64,000 bases of DNA from Candidatus Mycolicibacterium alkanivorans (lineage in GTDB: Bacteria; Actinomycetota; Actinomycetes; Mycobacteriales; Mycobacteriaceae), in contig NZ_JAIVFL010000001.1 of assembly GCF_022760805.1 (NCBI RefSeq), forward strand, positions 1,426,001-1,490,000, in the 5' to 3' direction. Made by a program: the position numbers and the translations under genes. Shown here piece after piece: positions 26,212 through 38,275 of this stretch (positions are counted from its first letter, which is position 1; every line of letters starts with the position of its first letter). A model generated the notes under the pieces. The model saw only the letters and a list, made by a program, of their open reading frames with translations. It did no database searches and was not told the DNA's origin.

Positions 26212-26838
26212 ATGACGGACATGCAGACGCGGGCGGCCCACTGGGACGAGCGCTACCGCACGGTGGGCGCGGACCGAGTCAGTTGGTTCGAGCCAGAGCC
26301 ACACCAGTCCCTGGCTCTTCTGCAGATGGTGGGTGCAGGTCCATCGTCGTCGGTGATCGACATCGGGGGAGGAGCCTCACCTCTGGCCGGGTGTCTCGTC
26401 GAGCAGGGCTACCGCGACGTCTCGGTCCTCGATATCTCCCAGGAGGCGCTTGACGCCGCGCAGGCGCGCCTGCATCGGCCTGGCGCCGTCACTTGGATCA
26501 AGGCCGATCTGCTCGAATGGGTCCCGGACCGGCGCTGGCAGGTCTGGCATGACAGGGCCGTCTTCCATTTCCTCACCGAAGAACGGGATCGAGCCGCCTA
26601 CCGACTACTGCTGCATCGGGCGCTCGAACCCGGTGGGGCAGCGATCATCTCGACCTTTGGCGAAGCCGGTCCGACGTCATGCTCGGGGCTGCCGGTCGCG
26701 CGCTACAGCCCGATCCGGCTCATCGCCGAGATCGGGCCAGGTTTCACACCGGTCGGTTCCGGTGGCTTCGACCATGTCACCCCGACCGGGCTGACGCAGA
26801 AGTTCACCTGGGTGGCGCTTCGTGCCGACCTACCGTAG
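26212..26838 (+). CDS. Class I SAM-dependent methyltransferase
   Basis: 208 residues. Motif I VIDIGGGASPLAG, post-I SVLDISQEALDAAQARL, motif II HDRAVFHFLTEERDR and a conserved N-terminal HWDERYRTVGADRVSWFEPEP. The ATG at 26212 is preceded by GGGAGGGG. It resembles the small thiol- or metabolite-directed methyltransferases common in actinobacteria, but the substrate is unknown. Divergent from the Usp gene, with about 50 bases between them. Confidence 0.88.
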   Translation: MTDMQTRAAHWDERYRTVGADRVSWFEPEPHQSLALLQMVGAGPSSSVIDIGGGASPLAGCLVEQGYRDVSVLDISQEALDAAQARLHRPGAVTWIKADLLEWVPDRRWQVWHDRAVFHFLTEERDRAAYRLLLHRALEPGGAAIISTFGEAGPTSCSGLPVARYSPIRLIAEIGPGFTPVGSGGFDHVTPTGLTQKFTWVALRADLP

Positions 26839-27071
26839 CGCGAGCGGACCTTCCTCCATGAAAACGCTTGTTGCTGAACGGAAGTCACACACTCCATGGG
26901 CCGGTCACGGATTCGGCGGCGGCTACACCATGTCGCAACTCCAGCAGCCGATGCCGAGCACCTACACCGACGTGCAACGCTGGAAACTGCCGTCTGGCTG
27001 GACGGGCCCATCGCATGCTCCTTGGCCGACATCCGCACCAGCCCGCAACTGGCCCGCCGCCATCAACCCTG
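26839..27071. other. Unassigned region, possible gene debris
   Basis: Plus-strand frames are open through most of this interval, one reading ETAVWLDGPIACSLADI, but no start, ribosome binding site or family is recognisable and different frames look partly coding in turn. Its position between a truncated kinase and an intact methyltransferase suggests deletion debris. Confidence 0.35.
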
Positions 27072-27287
27072 CTATCCGCTTGTTGCCCGACATGTTCCCC
27101 ACGGACAACTCCGCCAGCGCTCGACGAGGTCGGGCGCGGTGGCGAACGAGGGATGCAGCAGCTTGACCGCGACGGGGCGCTCCAGACGGCTGTCCCAGCC
27201 AACGTGCACCTCGCCCATTCCGCCGCGGCCTATGACGCCACGCAACGCGTAGCGGCCGCAGAGCACGCCTGGTCCGAGCACAGCCAT
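27072..27287 (-). pseudogene. Ser/Thr protein kinase remnant (N-lobe only)
   Basis: Starting at ATG 27287 the frame reads CGRYALRGVIGRGGMGEVH and RPVAVKLLHPSF, the glycine-rich loop and ATP-binding lysine of a PknB-type kinase. Homology ends near 27110 after about 60 residues; the catalytic loop, DFG and activation segment are missing and a stop follows. It is a clean truncation. Confidence 0.85.
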
Positions 27288-27303
27288 GCCAGGGGGTGTA
27301 CCC

Positions 27304-27879
27304 CTAGCGGCTGCTGCCACCCACCTCGGCGGGCAGTGGCGGTGGCAACGGGGTGGTCGAGGTCGGAGTCGTCGACGTCGGTGCCGACGACGTCGACGGC
27401 GCGGCCGTGCCGGACGTGGTGGTGGTGGTGGTGGTCGTCGTTGTCGTCACGGTCGACCCCCCAGGCGATTTCGGGGCCTGTGACCCGTGGAAATCGACCC
27501 ACGACTCGGAGCGGATCGTGTTCCGGCCGGAACTCACCGTCAGTGCGCGGGAGTTCACCGTGTAGGTGATGCCGTCGTTCTCGGCGACGAAGGAGCCGCT
27601 GCCGGACGGGGTGGCCGTCAGGATCAGCTTGGCGCCGTCACGGACCCGGACACCCCGGTACTCGTACCCGCCGGAGGACGACGGGCAGATGGCCACCCGT
27701 GAGGTGTCGGTGCTGCCGAAGAGCACGGCGGTGCCGGCGCAGCGCGCCGTCGAGTCGACGTAGCCCTGCGAATCGAAGGCCGGCGCGGCAGCTGCCGAGG
27801 GCAGCCCGAAGGCGAGCAGCGCCGAACCTGCCGCCACTGTTGCCACTTGGCCGGTGCGGATCCAAAGACGGGACGTCAC
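27304..27879 (-). CDS. Secreted protein with poly-threonine tail
   Basis: 191 residues from GTG 27879. A signal peptide (RTGQVATVAAGSALLAFG..AAAA) leads to a ~95-residue domain with one Cys pair (STARCAGTAV and RVAICPSS), then a run of about twelve threonines and a Pro/Ser/Thr-rich tail. The tail is a likely O-mannosylation target. No domain family recognised. The start lacks a good ribosome binding site; a slightly longer N-terminus is possible. Confidence 0.72.
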   Translation of the reverse strand: MTSRLWIRTGQVATVAAGSALLAFGLPSAAAAPAFDSQGYVDSTARCAGTAVLFGSTDTSRVAICPSSSGGYEYRGVRVRDGAKLILTATPSGSGSFVAENDGITYTVNSRALTVSSGRNTIRSESWVDFHGSQAPKSPGGSTVTTTTTTTTTTTSGTAAPSTSSAPTSTTPTSTTPLPPPLPAEVGGSSR

Positions 27880-28144
27880 TTGATCCACGACACCACGGCG
27901 GGCCTGGGGATGCGAGTGTCGATGCCAGAACAGCGCGAGATCGTTAGGGATCCGAAACCCGCCGCCTGACCCGCTGAATCGCGCGAACGGTGTTCTGCCC
28001 GGCACCTTCGGCTCCGGCACCACCTCCGTAGGGCGCTGCGACAGCGTCCTACGAGGTTGCCCGGGGCGCGCACGCAGCAATGAACCGGTCACCTGCCGTG
28101 CACGTATCTCCAGAGGACGGTGCTGAGGACCGAAGGACGAAACA

Positions 28145-31583
<3,439 letters not shown>

Positions 31584-31725
31584 AGGTGGGCAACCCGGCG
31601 CTGGACGAGGACACCCGGCTGCGCATCTCGCCGGCGGGCCCGGCCGAGTAACGTCGGCACCCGATTCCACAACTACCTCTACGAGCGACTCAGGGGCTCG
31701 TATCGCCGCGAAGTCAGCCGGACGG

Positions 31726-32079
31726 ATGTTGAATAGAGACGTGCAGAAACGTCAGCTCTACCTGGTACCAGCGTTCGCGGTGGCCGCAACCGTGGTGGGA
31801 ATGGGCGTCGCGTCGCCGGCCGCCGCAGACTGCAATTACAGCGGCGGATCAACCCTGTGTTCCAGCGGCACGGTCCGGGGCGGGTCCGCGCCACCGCAGG
31901 CCACCTTCGACCCGTACCCCTGTTACGGAGATCCGACCTGCGACTACTACGACAACTGGGACCCGAACATCTACCTGGACCTTCCTGGCATCGGTGGCGG
32001 CAGACCGGGCGTCGGCGGCGGCCCCATCATCCCGGGCGGCAGACCCGGCGGTGGCGGCGGTAGACCCGGTCGAGGCTAG
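31726..32079 (+). CDS. Small secreted Cys- and Gly-rich protein
   Basis: 117 residues. A signal peptide (LYLVPAFAVAATVVGMGVASPAAA) precedes a short region with four Cys (DCNYS, TLCSSG, PCYGDPTCDYY) and a Gly/Pro/Arg-rich tail (GGGRPGVGGGP). ATG 31726 or GTG 31741 could start it. I do not recognise the family. It lies 35 bases before a heme-binding-type gene in the same direction. Confidence 0.65.
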   Translation: MLNRDVQKRQLYLVPAFAVAATVVGMGVASPAAADCNYSGGSTLCSSGTVRGGSAPPQATFDPYPCYGDPTCDYYDNWDPNIYLDLPGIGGGRPGVGGGPIIPGGRPGGGGGRPGRG

Positions 32080-32114
32080 CCATGACGCTCATCGCCTACT
32101 TGAAGGAGTCCGCC

Positions 32115-32477
32115 ATGTTGGTTAATTCCCGTCTGGCCCGCCGCATGGTTGTCGGTGCGCTCGGTGCGGGCGCGGTCGCGGGTGCGCTTGCGGCGGCCCC
32201 GTCGGCGCTGGCCGATCCCGCTCCCAATTGCTCCGCCGCGGATCGGGCCGGCATCACAGCCGGAGTGCAAGCCGCTACGTCGGCCTATCTGTTCACCCAT
32301 CCGGACGTCAATGACTTCATGACCAGTCTGGCGGGCCGCCCGGTGGATCAGGTCCCGACCGATGTGCAGAACTTTCTGGACGCCAACCCGCAAACCAAGG
32401 CCGAACTCCAAGGCATCCGCCAGCCGCTGGCTGACATGCGCGAGCGCTGTGGCGCTCCGCTGCTGGATCAGCCCTGA
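32115..32477 (+). CDS. Secreted MHB-type (mycobacterial heme-binding) protein
   Basis: 120 residues. Signal peptide (MVVGALGAGAVAGALAAAPSALA), then the small helical domain typical of mycobacterial haemophore-like proteins: NCSAADRAGITAGVQAATSAYL, HPDVNDFMTSL, DVQNFLDANPQTKAELQGIRQPL and a second Cys in RERCGAP. AAGGAG at 32103-32108 sets the start. The family includes Rv0203, which carries heme to MmpL3/MmpL11; heme binding by this member is inferred. It overlaps the convergent arrestin-like gene by ten bases. Confidence 0.85.
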   Translation: MLVNSRLARRMVVGALGAGAVAGALAAAPSALADPAPNCSAADRAGITAGVQAATSAYLFTHPDVNDFMTSLAGRPVDQVPTDVQNFLDANPQTKAELQGIRQPLADMRERCGAPLLDQP

Positions 32478-33376
32478 CCGACCGCATTCACCACGACGAT
32501 CGGCTTGCGCACCCGTTCCGTCATGTGGCCGGTGGACCCGGCGCAGAACAACTCGGCGCGGATGAACCACGACATCGACGAGTGCACGGCAGCCGCCGTC
32601 GGCGCCGCGTCTTCGGGTAGGACGAGATCGAACGGCACCACGGTCGGAACGCCTGCCCGCAACCGAATCCCCTGGCCCAGCTTGACAATCGGGCCGTCCA
32701 CCGGAGCCGTCGTGCAGGGATTACCGGTCAGCGGATGCGACTCGCGATGGCGCTGCCACGACACCCCCAGGTCCCCGTCCGGAACATCGGTGGTCGGCGT
32801 CAGCGTGATCTGCCCGCGCACCACCTGGCCCGCCGCGTACACCGGTGACGGCAGCGTGATCTCGATTACCGTCTCACCCGAACCGTCATAGCGCTCCATC
32901 GGTTCGTCACCGGCATCGGCGTCCTCGGGTCGTACCACCACGGTGAAATCCCCGCGAGCCTCCACATCCGGTCCCTCGCGGTCCACCGTCAGCCGGCACG
33001 ACCACCGCGCGATCTCCCGCGAGGACGCCGGAGCCCACGACGGAACCTTGAAATCGTAAGAGCCGCCGGTCAGCTCGCCGGTGGCGATCGGCAGGTCGAC
33101 GGCGGTTACGCTCACCCACTCCTCGGTGTCGCGGTCGCCCCCGTAGTTCGTGCCGACCTCGCCGAGCAGCCACAGGTCGTCGTTGAGCTGCGCGGCGGCC
33201 GAATCGGCGTGCCCGGCCCAGCGATGGCGAAAGAAGTTGGTGTAGCCCCAGTCCAGCCTCGCCGACCTGACCCGGTCGACAGAGCCGGTGACCGTGGCCG
33301 TGACGGTCTGGCGGAGTACGGCAAGCGGCGGCGACACAGCCAGGTCGACCGGGGCCGAGCGACGGAACAGACCCAT
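32468..33376 (-). CDS. Arrestin-fold (SpoOM-like) protein
   Basis: 302 residues from ATG 33376, preceded by GAGGAAG. The chain is almost all beta strands and starts MGLFRRSAPVDLAVSPPLAV, with a second sandwich (VIEITLPSPVYAAGQVVRGQITL, then LRAGVPTVVPFDLVLPED), typical of the arrestin-like SpoOM family. No signal peptide or membrane span. Family members are scaffolds of uncertain role in bacteria. Confidence 0.7.
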   Translation of the reverse strand: MGLFRRSAPVDLAVSPPLAVLRQTVTATVTGSVDRVRSARLDWGYTNFFRHRWAGHADSAAAQLNDDLWLLGEVGTNYGGDRDTEEWVSVTAVDLPIATGELTGGSYDFKVPSWAPASSREIARWSCRLTVDREGPDVEARGDFTVVVRPEDADAGDEPMERYDGSGETVIEITLPSPVYAAGQVVRGQITLTPTTDVPDGDLGVSWQRHRESHPLTGNPCTTAPVDGPIVKLGQGIRLRAGVPTVVPFDLVLPEDAAPTAAAVHSSMSWFIRAELFCAGSTGHMTERVRKPIVVVNAVGQG

Positions 33377-33479
33377 TACTTCCTCTGGCTCGCCGCGTAG
33401 ACTTCGGGCCGGCTCGTTGGGATAGGGCGATTGTGCAAGGTCACGGTGCGCCTCCTCCGAGTTGACCCGGAACTGGGTG

Positions 33480-33514
33480 CGGCTGCCGGGGCGCGAAGTC
33501 GGCACCGGCAGCCG
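33480..33514 (-). terminator. Possible I-shaped terminator after the LpqN-like gene
   Basis: A perfect 10-bp inverted repeat (33480-33489, CGGCTGCCGG, with 33505-33514) lies 10 bases downstream of the LpqN-like stop codon. There is no U-tract, as is common for mycobacterial terminators, so it might only protect the mRNA 3' end. Confidence 0.45.
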
Positions 33515-33523
33515 TGAGGGCGA

Positions 33524-34210
33524 TCAGGGGGTGATCGTCGTCTTCTCGTCGATGACGTTGGTGGCGTCCATCAGGACGTTCTTCTGCCCGTCGAGGGCGT
33601 CGGCGTTCATCTGCAGGACGTAGAGGCCATCGGAGCCCGGGATCACGACGGTCTTCTGCGCGATGATGCGCTTCTTGCCGTCCTTCACGTACGTGCCGCC
33701 GAGCTGGACGGCATCGAAGCCGCTCAGCGTGCTCTTGTTGTCGTCACCAAGCGGCTCGTACTGCGGCAGGTTCTTCAACTCGCCCGGTGCGAACTCCAGG
33801 ATCTTGGCCGGGTCGACGTTCCCCGTCAGCCTGGAGACCAGCGTGATGATGCTCGGCGGATCGGATGGAGCCTCGGGCTTGTCGTACACGATCGCCCCGA
33901 AGGCCCACTCGGGAGTCTGCTGACCGGCGTCCGACCAGTCGGGCGGGAATGGCAGGTCGATATTCGGTGACCCCGGATCGCCCCGGTGCACCGCGGCCTC
34001 CTGAATGTTGTTCTCTTTCAGGTAGTCCTGGATCGTCTTGTTCGGTCCGGCGGCCTGGGTGGGGCTCGACGACGTGGTTGTCTTCGTCGACGTCGAGGTC
34101 GAGGTGGAGGTCGACGTTTTGGTCTCGGTCTTGGAGCCGCAGCCAACCAGCGCGACACTGACCGAGATAGCGGCCAGACCCGCCGTCGCAACCGCCGTCA
34201 TTTTCTTCAT
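33524..34210 (-). CDS. LpqN/LpqT-family lipoprotein
   Basis: 228 residues from ATG 34210 with AAGGAGAC upstream. Lipobox VALVGCGS puts the lipidated Cys at residue 24, followed by a TSTSTSTSTSTKTTTSSS linker and the LpqN/LpqT domain (IQDYLKENNIQEAAVHRGDPGSPNIDLPFP, then PSIITLVSRLTGNVDPAKIL). M. tuberculosis LpqN binds MmpL3/MmpL11-linked complexes; this paralog's partner is unknown. The Thr/Ser linker is a typical O-mannosylation site. Confidence 0.88.
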   Translation of the reverse strand: MKKMTAVATAGLAAISVSVALVGCGSKTETKTSTSTSTSTSTKTTTSSSPTQAAGPNKTIQDYLKENNIQEAAVHRGDPGSPNIDLPFPPDWSDAGQQTPEWAFGAIVYDKPEAPSDPPSIITLVSRLTGNVDPAKILEFAPGELKNLPQYEPLGDDNKSTLSGFDAVQLGGTYVKDGKKRIIAQKTVVIPGSDGLYVLQMNADALDGQKNVLMDATNVIDEKTTITP

Positions 34211-34518
34211 CGGACGAGTGTCTCCTTGTTCGTGTGGCCGACCGCACAATCAGCGACCGAATTCGATTGAGGAGCTTAGTGCTCCGAGTGCCCGATAACC
34301 GCAGATTGTCCGGATTTTCCGGGAATGGATATGGCTAATGTGTGGTCGTTTGCCCCGCGTGCCGGCACAGCCGCCCGCCGTGGCGGTATGCCGGACGCGG
34401 ATGGTCGCAAAGCGGGACCGGGGCGAAACCGCAAAGTCCGCTTCCCTTTTCGCTGGCGCCCCACCCCGCTGTGGTGTTCGTTCGCGGCGCTGTCCACCGA
34501 CATCTGGCGCCTGAATCG

Positions 34519-35487
34519 CTAGAACGCCAACGTCACCGGAGCGAACCGGTCGGTGACATCACCAACCAGCGAATCGTCGTACGGGTCGACGCTCACCGGC
34601 CCGGTCGCCTCGTCGAGGTGGAGCCGGTCGAACTCGGCCCAGATGATGCTGGGGCTGGTGGTCAACTCGAAGAAGTACATCCGGTTCGTCAGGTCGGTGA
34701 CGGTGCGGTATTCGGTGTTGTACACGCCGAATTCGGCGTAGGGGGCGCCGAACGGGACCGACACGTTGCGCATGATCGCCATGACACTCGCGATCGCCTG
34801 GCGCTCGGTAGTCGGCTTGGGTAGCAGCGCCGAATAGTAGGCGGCACGCTGGAACCGGTCGACGGCGTTGACGTTCCCGGGCAGCGGAATCTCCCGGCTG
34901 GGATGCGAAAAATCTTGCGCGGCAAGCGACTTCAGCTGCTCGTCGTAGGTGGGATCGTTGGTCATCAGGGTGTACTGCATGCCGTGGTGCACCACCGCGC
35001 GTCCGTCGGCGAACTCGATGATCGCCGAGTCGCCGCCGACGTCCTCGAGGGCCACGTGGATATTCGCGTCGCGCCCGCGAACGCGGATCTTCAACAGCTC
35101 GACGTCCTCCATCAACGCCAGTGCCTCGGCCACCGTGGCGGCCTGGTCCAGCAGGTACTGCAACCACAGCCCGGCCTGGACCGCGGGCCTGGAGTCGTCC
35201 CGGGCGCCGTAGTCGGTGGCCTCCAGGTACAGGCCGTGGCCGGCCAGGCCTGCCTCGTTGAGGCCGTCCACGGTGCCCACGCCGTAGATCGTCGTGACCA
35301 GGCTGGCGTAGCGGCTCGTCCACCGCAGCGGGTTCGGGTCGTCGACCGGCCCGGCGGGGCTGATCCCGTTGCGCTCCCGGCCGCGGGGGAAACCGACGAT
35401 CAACGGTTGCGTCGACTCCGGCCAGTCCATGGTCCGGCCGGTGAGGACCGCAAGATCGTTGGTGTTCCACAACACGCGAGTGCACAT
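34519..35487 (-). CDS. Choloylglycine hydrolase-like Ntn amidohydrolase
   Basis: 322 residues starting MCTRVLWN, so that Cys2 becomes the N-terminal nucleophile after Met removal. Other features are TGRTMDWPE, the GLNEAGLAGHGLYLE strand pair, MTNDPTYDEQL and NVNAVDRFQRAAYY. The family splits linear C-N amide bonds (bile-salt hydrolase, penicillin V acylase, acyl-homoserine lactone acylases). No export signal is visible. Substrate unknown. Confidence 0.88.
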   Translation of the reverse strand: MCTRVLWNTNDLAVLTGRTMDWPESTQPLIVGFPRGRERNGISPAGPVDDPNPLRWTSRYASLVTTIYGVGTVDGLNEAGLAGHGLYLEATDYGARDDSRPAVQAGLWLQYLLDQAATVAEALALMEDVELLKIRVRGRDANIHVALEDVGGDSAIIEFADGRAVVHHGMQYTLMTNDPTYDEQLKSLAAQDFSHPSREIPLPGNVNAVDRFQRAAYYSALLPKPTTERQAIASVMAIMRNVSVPFGAPYAEFGVYNTEYRTVTDLTNRMYFFELTTSPSIIWAEFDRLHLDEATGPVSVDPYDDSLVGDVTDRFAPVTLAF

Positions 35488-35549
35488 GCCGATCAGGCTA
35501 GCCCGCGAGGCTCGCCCACCGCGGAATCAAACAGTGGTATCAAGGCCAC

Positions 35550-36209
35550 GTGCGGCGGTTCGCGCTCTGCCTGGGGATGGTCCTGTGCGCGGCTGCCTGC
35601 GGGTCGCCCCCGCCCCCGGCGACATCACCGACGTCGAGCACCTTGGCGGCGCCGCAGGCGGTGAATACGGCCAACATCAAGCGAATTCGCCCGGACCTGC
35701 CGTCCGGTTACGAGATCGCCGATGTGGTCGGACCGGTCAGTGCCGCCGGGACGTGGGGTTTCGGACTCGGCTGGACCGCCGATCCCGCGCAGTGCGCGGC
35801 ACTGGCCGACCCGGCGCCGGCCGATGCGGGGGCACGCGGATATTCGGCCTCCGGCCAGGGCGGCACCGTGTACGTGGTCGTCGCAGCGACGCGGGTTGCC
35901 CCGGATGCCGGCCTCATCGCGCAATGCGCCCAGTGGTCCATGGCGTTCACCCACACCACCGGTGCGGTGGCCACGGTGGACCCGCCGCGCATCGACGGCG
36001 CCCAGACCGTCGCGCTGAGGGTGACCACCCGGACCGTCGTCGAATCCGGCCGCGAGACCGACGGACAGGCCTCCACAGCACAGGCCTACCTCGATGGCCA
36101 CGTCGTGTTCGTCACGCTCGTCACCGACCCGGGGTCGCCCTACCCGCCGCTGAACTCGCATTACATCACCGATCTGCTGACCGAAGCGGTGACCGCACTG
36201 CGCGGCTGA
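35550..36209 (+). CDS. DUF5642-type lipoprotein, first of a tandem pair
   Basis: 219 residues from GTG 35550. Lipobox LCAAACGS (Cys at 17), a short Pro/Ser/Thr linker and a domain with RIRPDLPSGYEIADVVG, four further Cys-containing turns and TALRG at the end. It is followed 28 bases later by a related lipoprotein, suggesting tandem duplication and divergence. Function unknown. Confidence 0.78.
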   Translation: MRRFALCLGMVLCAAACGSPPPPATSPTSSTLAAPQAVNTANIKRIRPDLPSGYEIADVVGPVSAAGTWGFGLGWTADPAQCAALADPAPADAGARGYSASGQGGTVYVVVAATRVAPDAGLIAQCAQWSMAFTHTTGAVATVDPPRIDGAQTVALRVTTRTVVESGRETDGQASTAQAYLDGHVVFVTLVTDPGSPYPPLNSHYITDLLTEAVTALRG

Positions 36210-36237
36210 CCGCCCGGTGGTGGGTACATTGGCGACG

Positions 36238-36891
36238 ATGTCGAACCCGAGAATCGCGGCGGCCCTGGCGTGCGCCGGCGTGCTGGCCGCCTGCGGATCG
36301 CAGGCATCGCAGAGCGCCGACATCGCCAGGGTGACGGGCCTGAAGGCGAGCTTCGGGCCGGAGTACAAGGTCACCGAGGTGGCCAGGACCGGTATCGACC
36401 CCAACCTGCTGACGGGCCAGAAGCTGCCCGAGGGGCTGAAGTTCGACCCGGCCGGGTGCGCGACGTTCGCCACCGGCCAGCTGGTGCCGCCCGGCACCAA
36501 AGGGAACATGGCCGCGGTTTCCGCAGAGGGCCAGGGCACCCGATTCATCGTGATCGCCGTCGAGACCAACGAGGCGGTGCCGGTGACCGATCCGGGGCCC
36601 GACTGCAAGAAGGTCACCTTCGGCGGCGGCGCGGTGCGCGGCGCGGTCGAGTCGGTCGACGCCCCGAAGATCGAGGGCGCGCAGACCCTCGGTGTGCACC
36701 GGGTCCTGCAGACCGTGATCAACGGAGCGCCCCGCACCGGCGAGGTGTACAACTACTCCGCCCACTTCGGCGACTATCAGGTGATCGTCACCGCCAACCC
36801 GTTGGTCGTGCCCGACAAGCCGGTGGTGCCGGTGAACACCCAACGCGCGGCCGAACTTCTGGTCGCCGGGGTCAACGCCATCCGCAGCTGA
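36238..36891 (+). CDS. DUF5642-type lipoprotein, second of a tandem pair (Rv0999-like)
   Basis: 217 residues from ATG 36238. Lipobox GVLAACGS, then ARVTGLKASFGPEYKVTEVAR and two Cys (PAGCATFA, PDCKKVTF) probably forming a disulfide. It has the same layout as the upstream protein (about the same length, matching SAEGQGT/SASGQGG turns and a C-terminal LLVAGVNAIR helix). The location next to the AlkB-like gene matches M. tuberculosis Rv0999-Rv1000c. Confidence 0.8.
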   Translation: MSNPRIAAALACAGVLAACGSQASQSADIARVTGLKASFGPEYKVTEVARTGIDPNLLTGQKLPEGLKFDPAGCATFATGQLVPPGTKGNMAAVSAEGQGTRFIVIAVETNEAVPVTDPGPDCKKVTFGGGAVRGAVESVDAPKIEGAQTLGVHRVLQTVINGAPRTGEVYNYSAHFGDYQVIVTANPLVVPDKPVVPVNTQRAAELLVAGVNAIRS

Positions 36892-36893
36892 GC

Positions 36894-37490
36894 TCATCGC
36901 ACGTCGCGCGGACGGAACTGGATGCTGATCCGCGGCTCCTTCGGTATCGCGGTCTTGGGCACGGCGTGCTCCCAGGTGCGCTGGCACGAACCACCCATCA
37001 CCAGCAGATCACCATGGTGCTGAGGCAGGCGCAGCGACTGACCGCCGCCGCGCGGCCGCAGGGCCAGCACCCGGGTGGCGCCCAGGCTGACGATGGCGAC
37101 CATGGTGTCCTCGGTGCTGCTGCGGCCCACGGTGTCGCCGTGCCAGGCGACGCTGTCGGAGCCGTCGCGGTACAGGCACAACCCCGCCGAGGTGAACGGT
37201 TCACCCAGTTCCCCGGCGTAGATGTCGTTGAGCCGGCGACGCAACTTGGTGATGGCCGGGTGGGGTGCCGGCCCGGTGGTCAGGTCGTGGAAGCTGACCA
37301 GCCGCGGCACGTCGAGCCCCCGGTCGTACATCTGCCTGCGTTCGGCGCGCCAGGGGATGACCGACAGCAGCTCGTCGAACAGGGCATGAGCGTCGTCCGC
37401 CCAGGACGAGCGCAGGTCGACCCAGGCGCCGGCACCGAGATCGCGACGCTCACTGTGCTCGAACAAAGCGCCCTGAACCGACACAGACAC
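36894..37490 (-). CDS. AlkB-like 2-oxoglutarate/Fe(II) dioxygenase (Rv1000c-like)
   Basis: 198 residues. Iron ligands are visible as WHGD (HxD) and TWEHAVP, and the 2-oxoglutarate Arg lies in RISIQFRPR; YDRGLDVPRLVSFHD is the substrate-side region. AlkB-type enzymes repair alkylated bases or act on RNA/proteins. GTG 37490 is the start. Tail-to-tail with the DUF5642 lipoprotein, two bases apart. Confidence 0.9.
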   Translation of the reverse strand: MSVSVQGALFEHSERRDLGAGAWVDLRSSWADDAHALFDELLSVIPWRAERRQMYDRGLDVPRLVSFHDLTTGPAPHPAITKLRRRLNDIYAGELGEPFTSAGLCLYRDGSDSVAWHGDTVGRSSTEDTMVAIVSLGATRVLALRPRGGGQSLRLPQHHGDLLVMGGSCQRTWEHAVPKTAIPKEPRISIQFRPRDVR

Positions 37491-37560
37491 GCCGCCAGGT
37501 TATCGCACACCCGTTCGAATCGGCTAGGGCTTCGCTGCGCCAGCCCGCCGACAGCCCGGC

Positions 37561-37719
37561 TCAGCCGCGGCTGGTCGGCACCCGGTCGGCGGGTAACGTC
37601 GCCGGCGCCTCGGCGACGTTCGCCAGCGGAATGCCCAGCCGCTGCGACATTCTGATGAAGGCCATGGCCACTCCCGCGCGGCGGGCGACGTCACCGGGCG
37701 TCAGCTGGTGCTCGGTCAC
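37561..37719 (-). pseudogene. SoxR/MerR-family regulator remnant, internally deleted
   Basis: The 52-codon frame reads LTPGDVARRAGVA followed directly by AFIRMSQRLGIPLANVAEA and ATLPADRVPTSRG before a stop. In SoxR-type MerR proteins these two parts are separated by about 35 residues (wing and part of the dimer helix). After the stop position the Cys-rich iron-sulfur segment should follow but is absent. One internal and one terminal loss make it inactive. Confidence 0.85.
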
Positions 37720-37763
37720 ACCGCGACGATTGTTGGGGTCGTCCGAGCGGCTAACGTGCTAGT

Positions 37764-38273
37764 GTCTCAACTGCCGCTGAGATCGTTCTGACCGATGCTG
37801 AACGGGCCGAGTTGGAGGCGCGGACGCGACGACGCAAGAGTGCTGCTGGTCTGGCGTTGAGCGCCAAGATCGAGCTGGCTGCGGCTGACGGGGGCTCCAA
37901 TGTGGATCAGGCCGAGCGTTTAGAAACCACTTCGCCGGATGCCACGCTGTGGTCGACCCGCTCGATGGCGAACCATCTCGGGCCGAGTCAGTCGATGGTG
38001 TCGCGGGTATGGCGCGCCGCCCTCGACTCGACCACCGGCAAGGTCATCGGGTCCCTGCACTCCCGCCACCGCGCCCAGGAGTTTCTGGCCTTTCTGAAGA
38101 CGATCGACGCCGCAGCCCCAGCCGACCTTGACTGCCATGTCGTGCTCGACAACGCCTCCATGATCAGCACGTGGAACGACAGCCCACGCCCCTGCGTCTG
38201 GGCCAAGACCGCCGATCAAATCCTTGATTCGATCGCCAGCCACTGCCGACGAATGAATGACTCAGGACACTAG
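37764..38273 (+). mobile_element. IS630-family transposase remnant with several internal deletions
   Basis: The open frame retains the order of an IS630-type transposase: LTDAERAELEARTRRRKSA, ALSAKIELAAADGGSN, TTSPDATLWSTRSMA, GPSQSMVSRVWRA, TGKVIGSLHSRHRAQEFLAFL, ADLDCHVVLDNAS, WNDSPRPCVWAKTADQIL and the end RRMNDSGH. Large parts between these are missing (HTH linker, the first catalytic Asp region, and the DDE segment after LDN), so about 170 of ~350 residues remain and it is inactive. Yet the frame is still open. Inverted repeats are not identifiable. It ends two bases before the arcA start codon. Confidence 0.9.
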
Positions 38274-38275
38274 CT

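Noticed and set aside
27353..27450. Microsatellite (GTG)n as an independent repeat
   Set aside because: It is simply the coding sequence of the poly-threonine run in the secreted protein on the minus strand.
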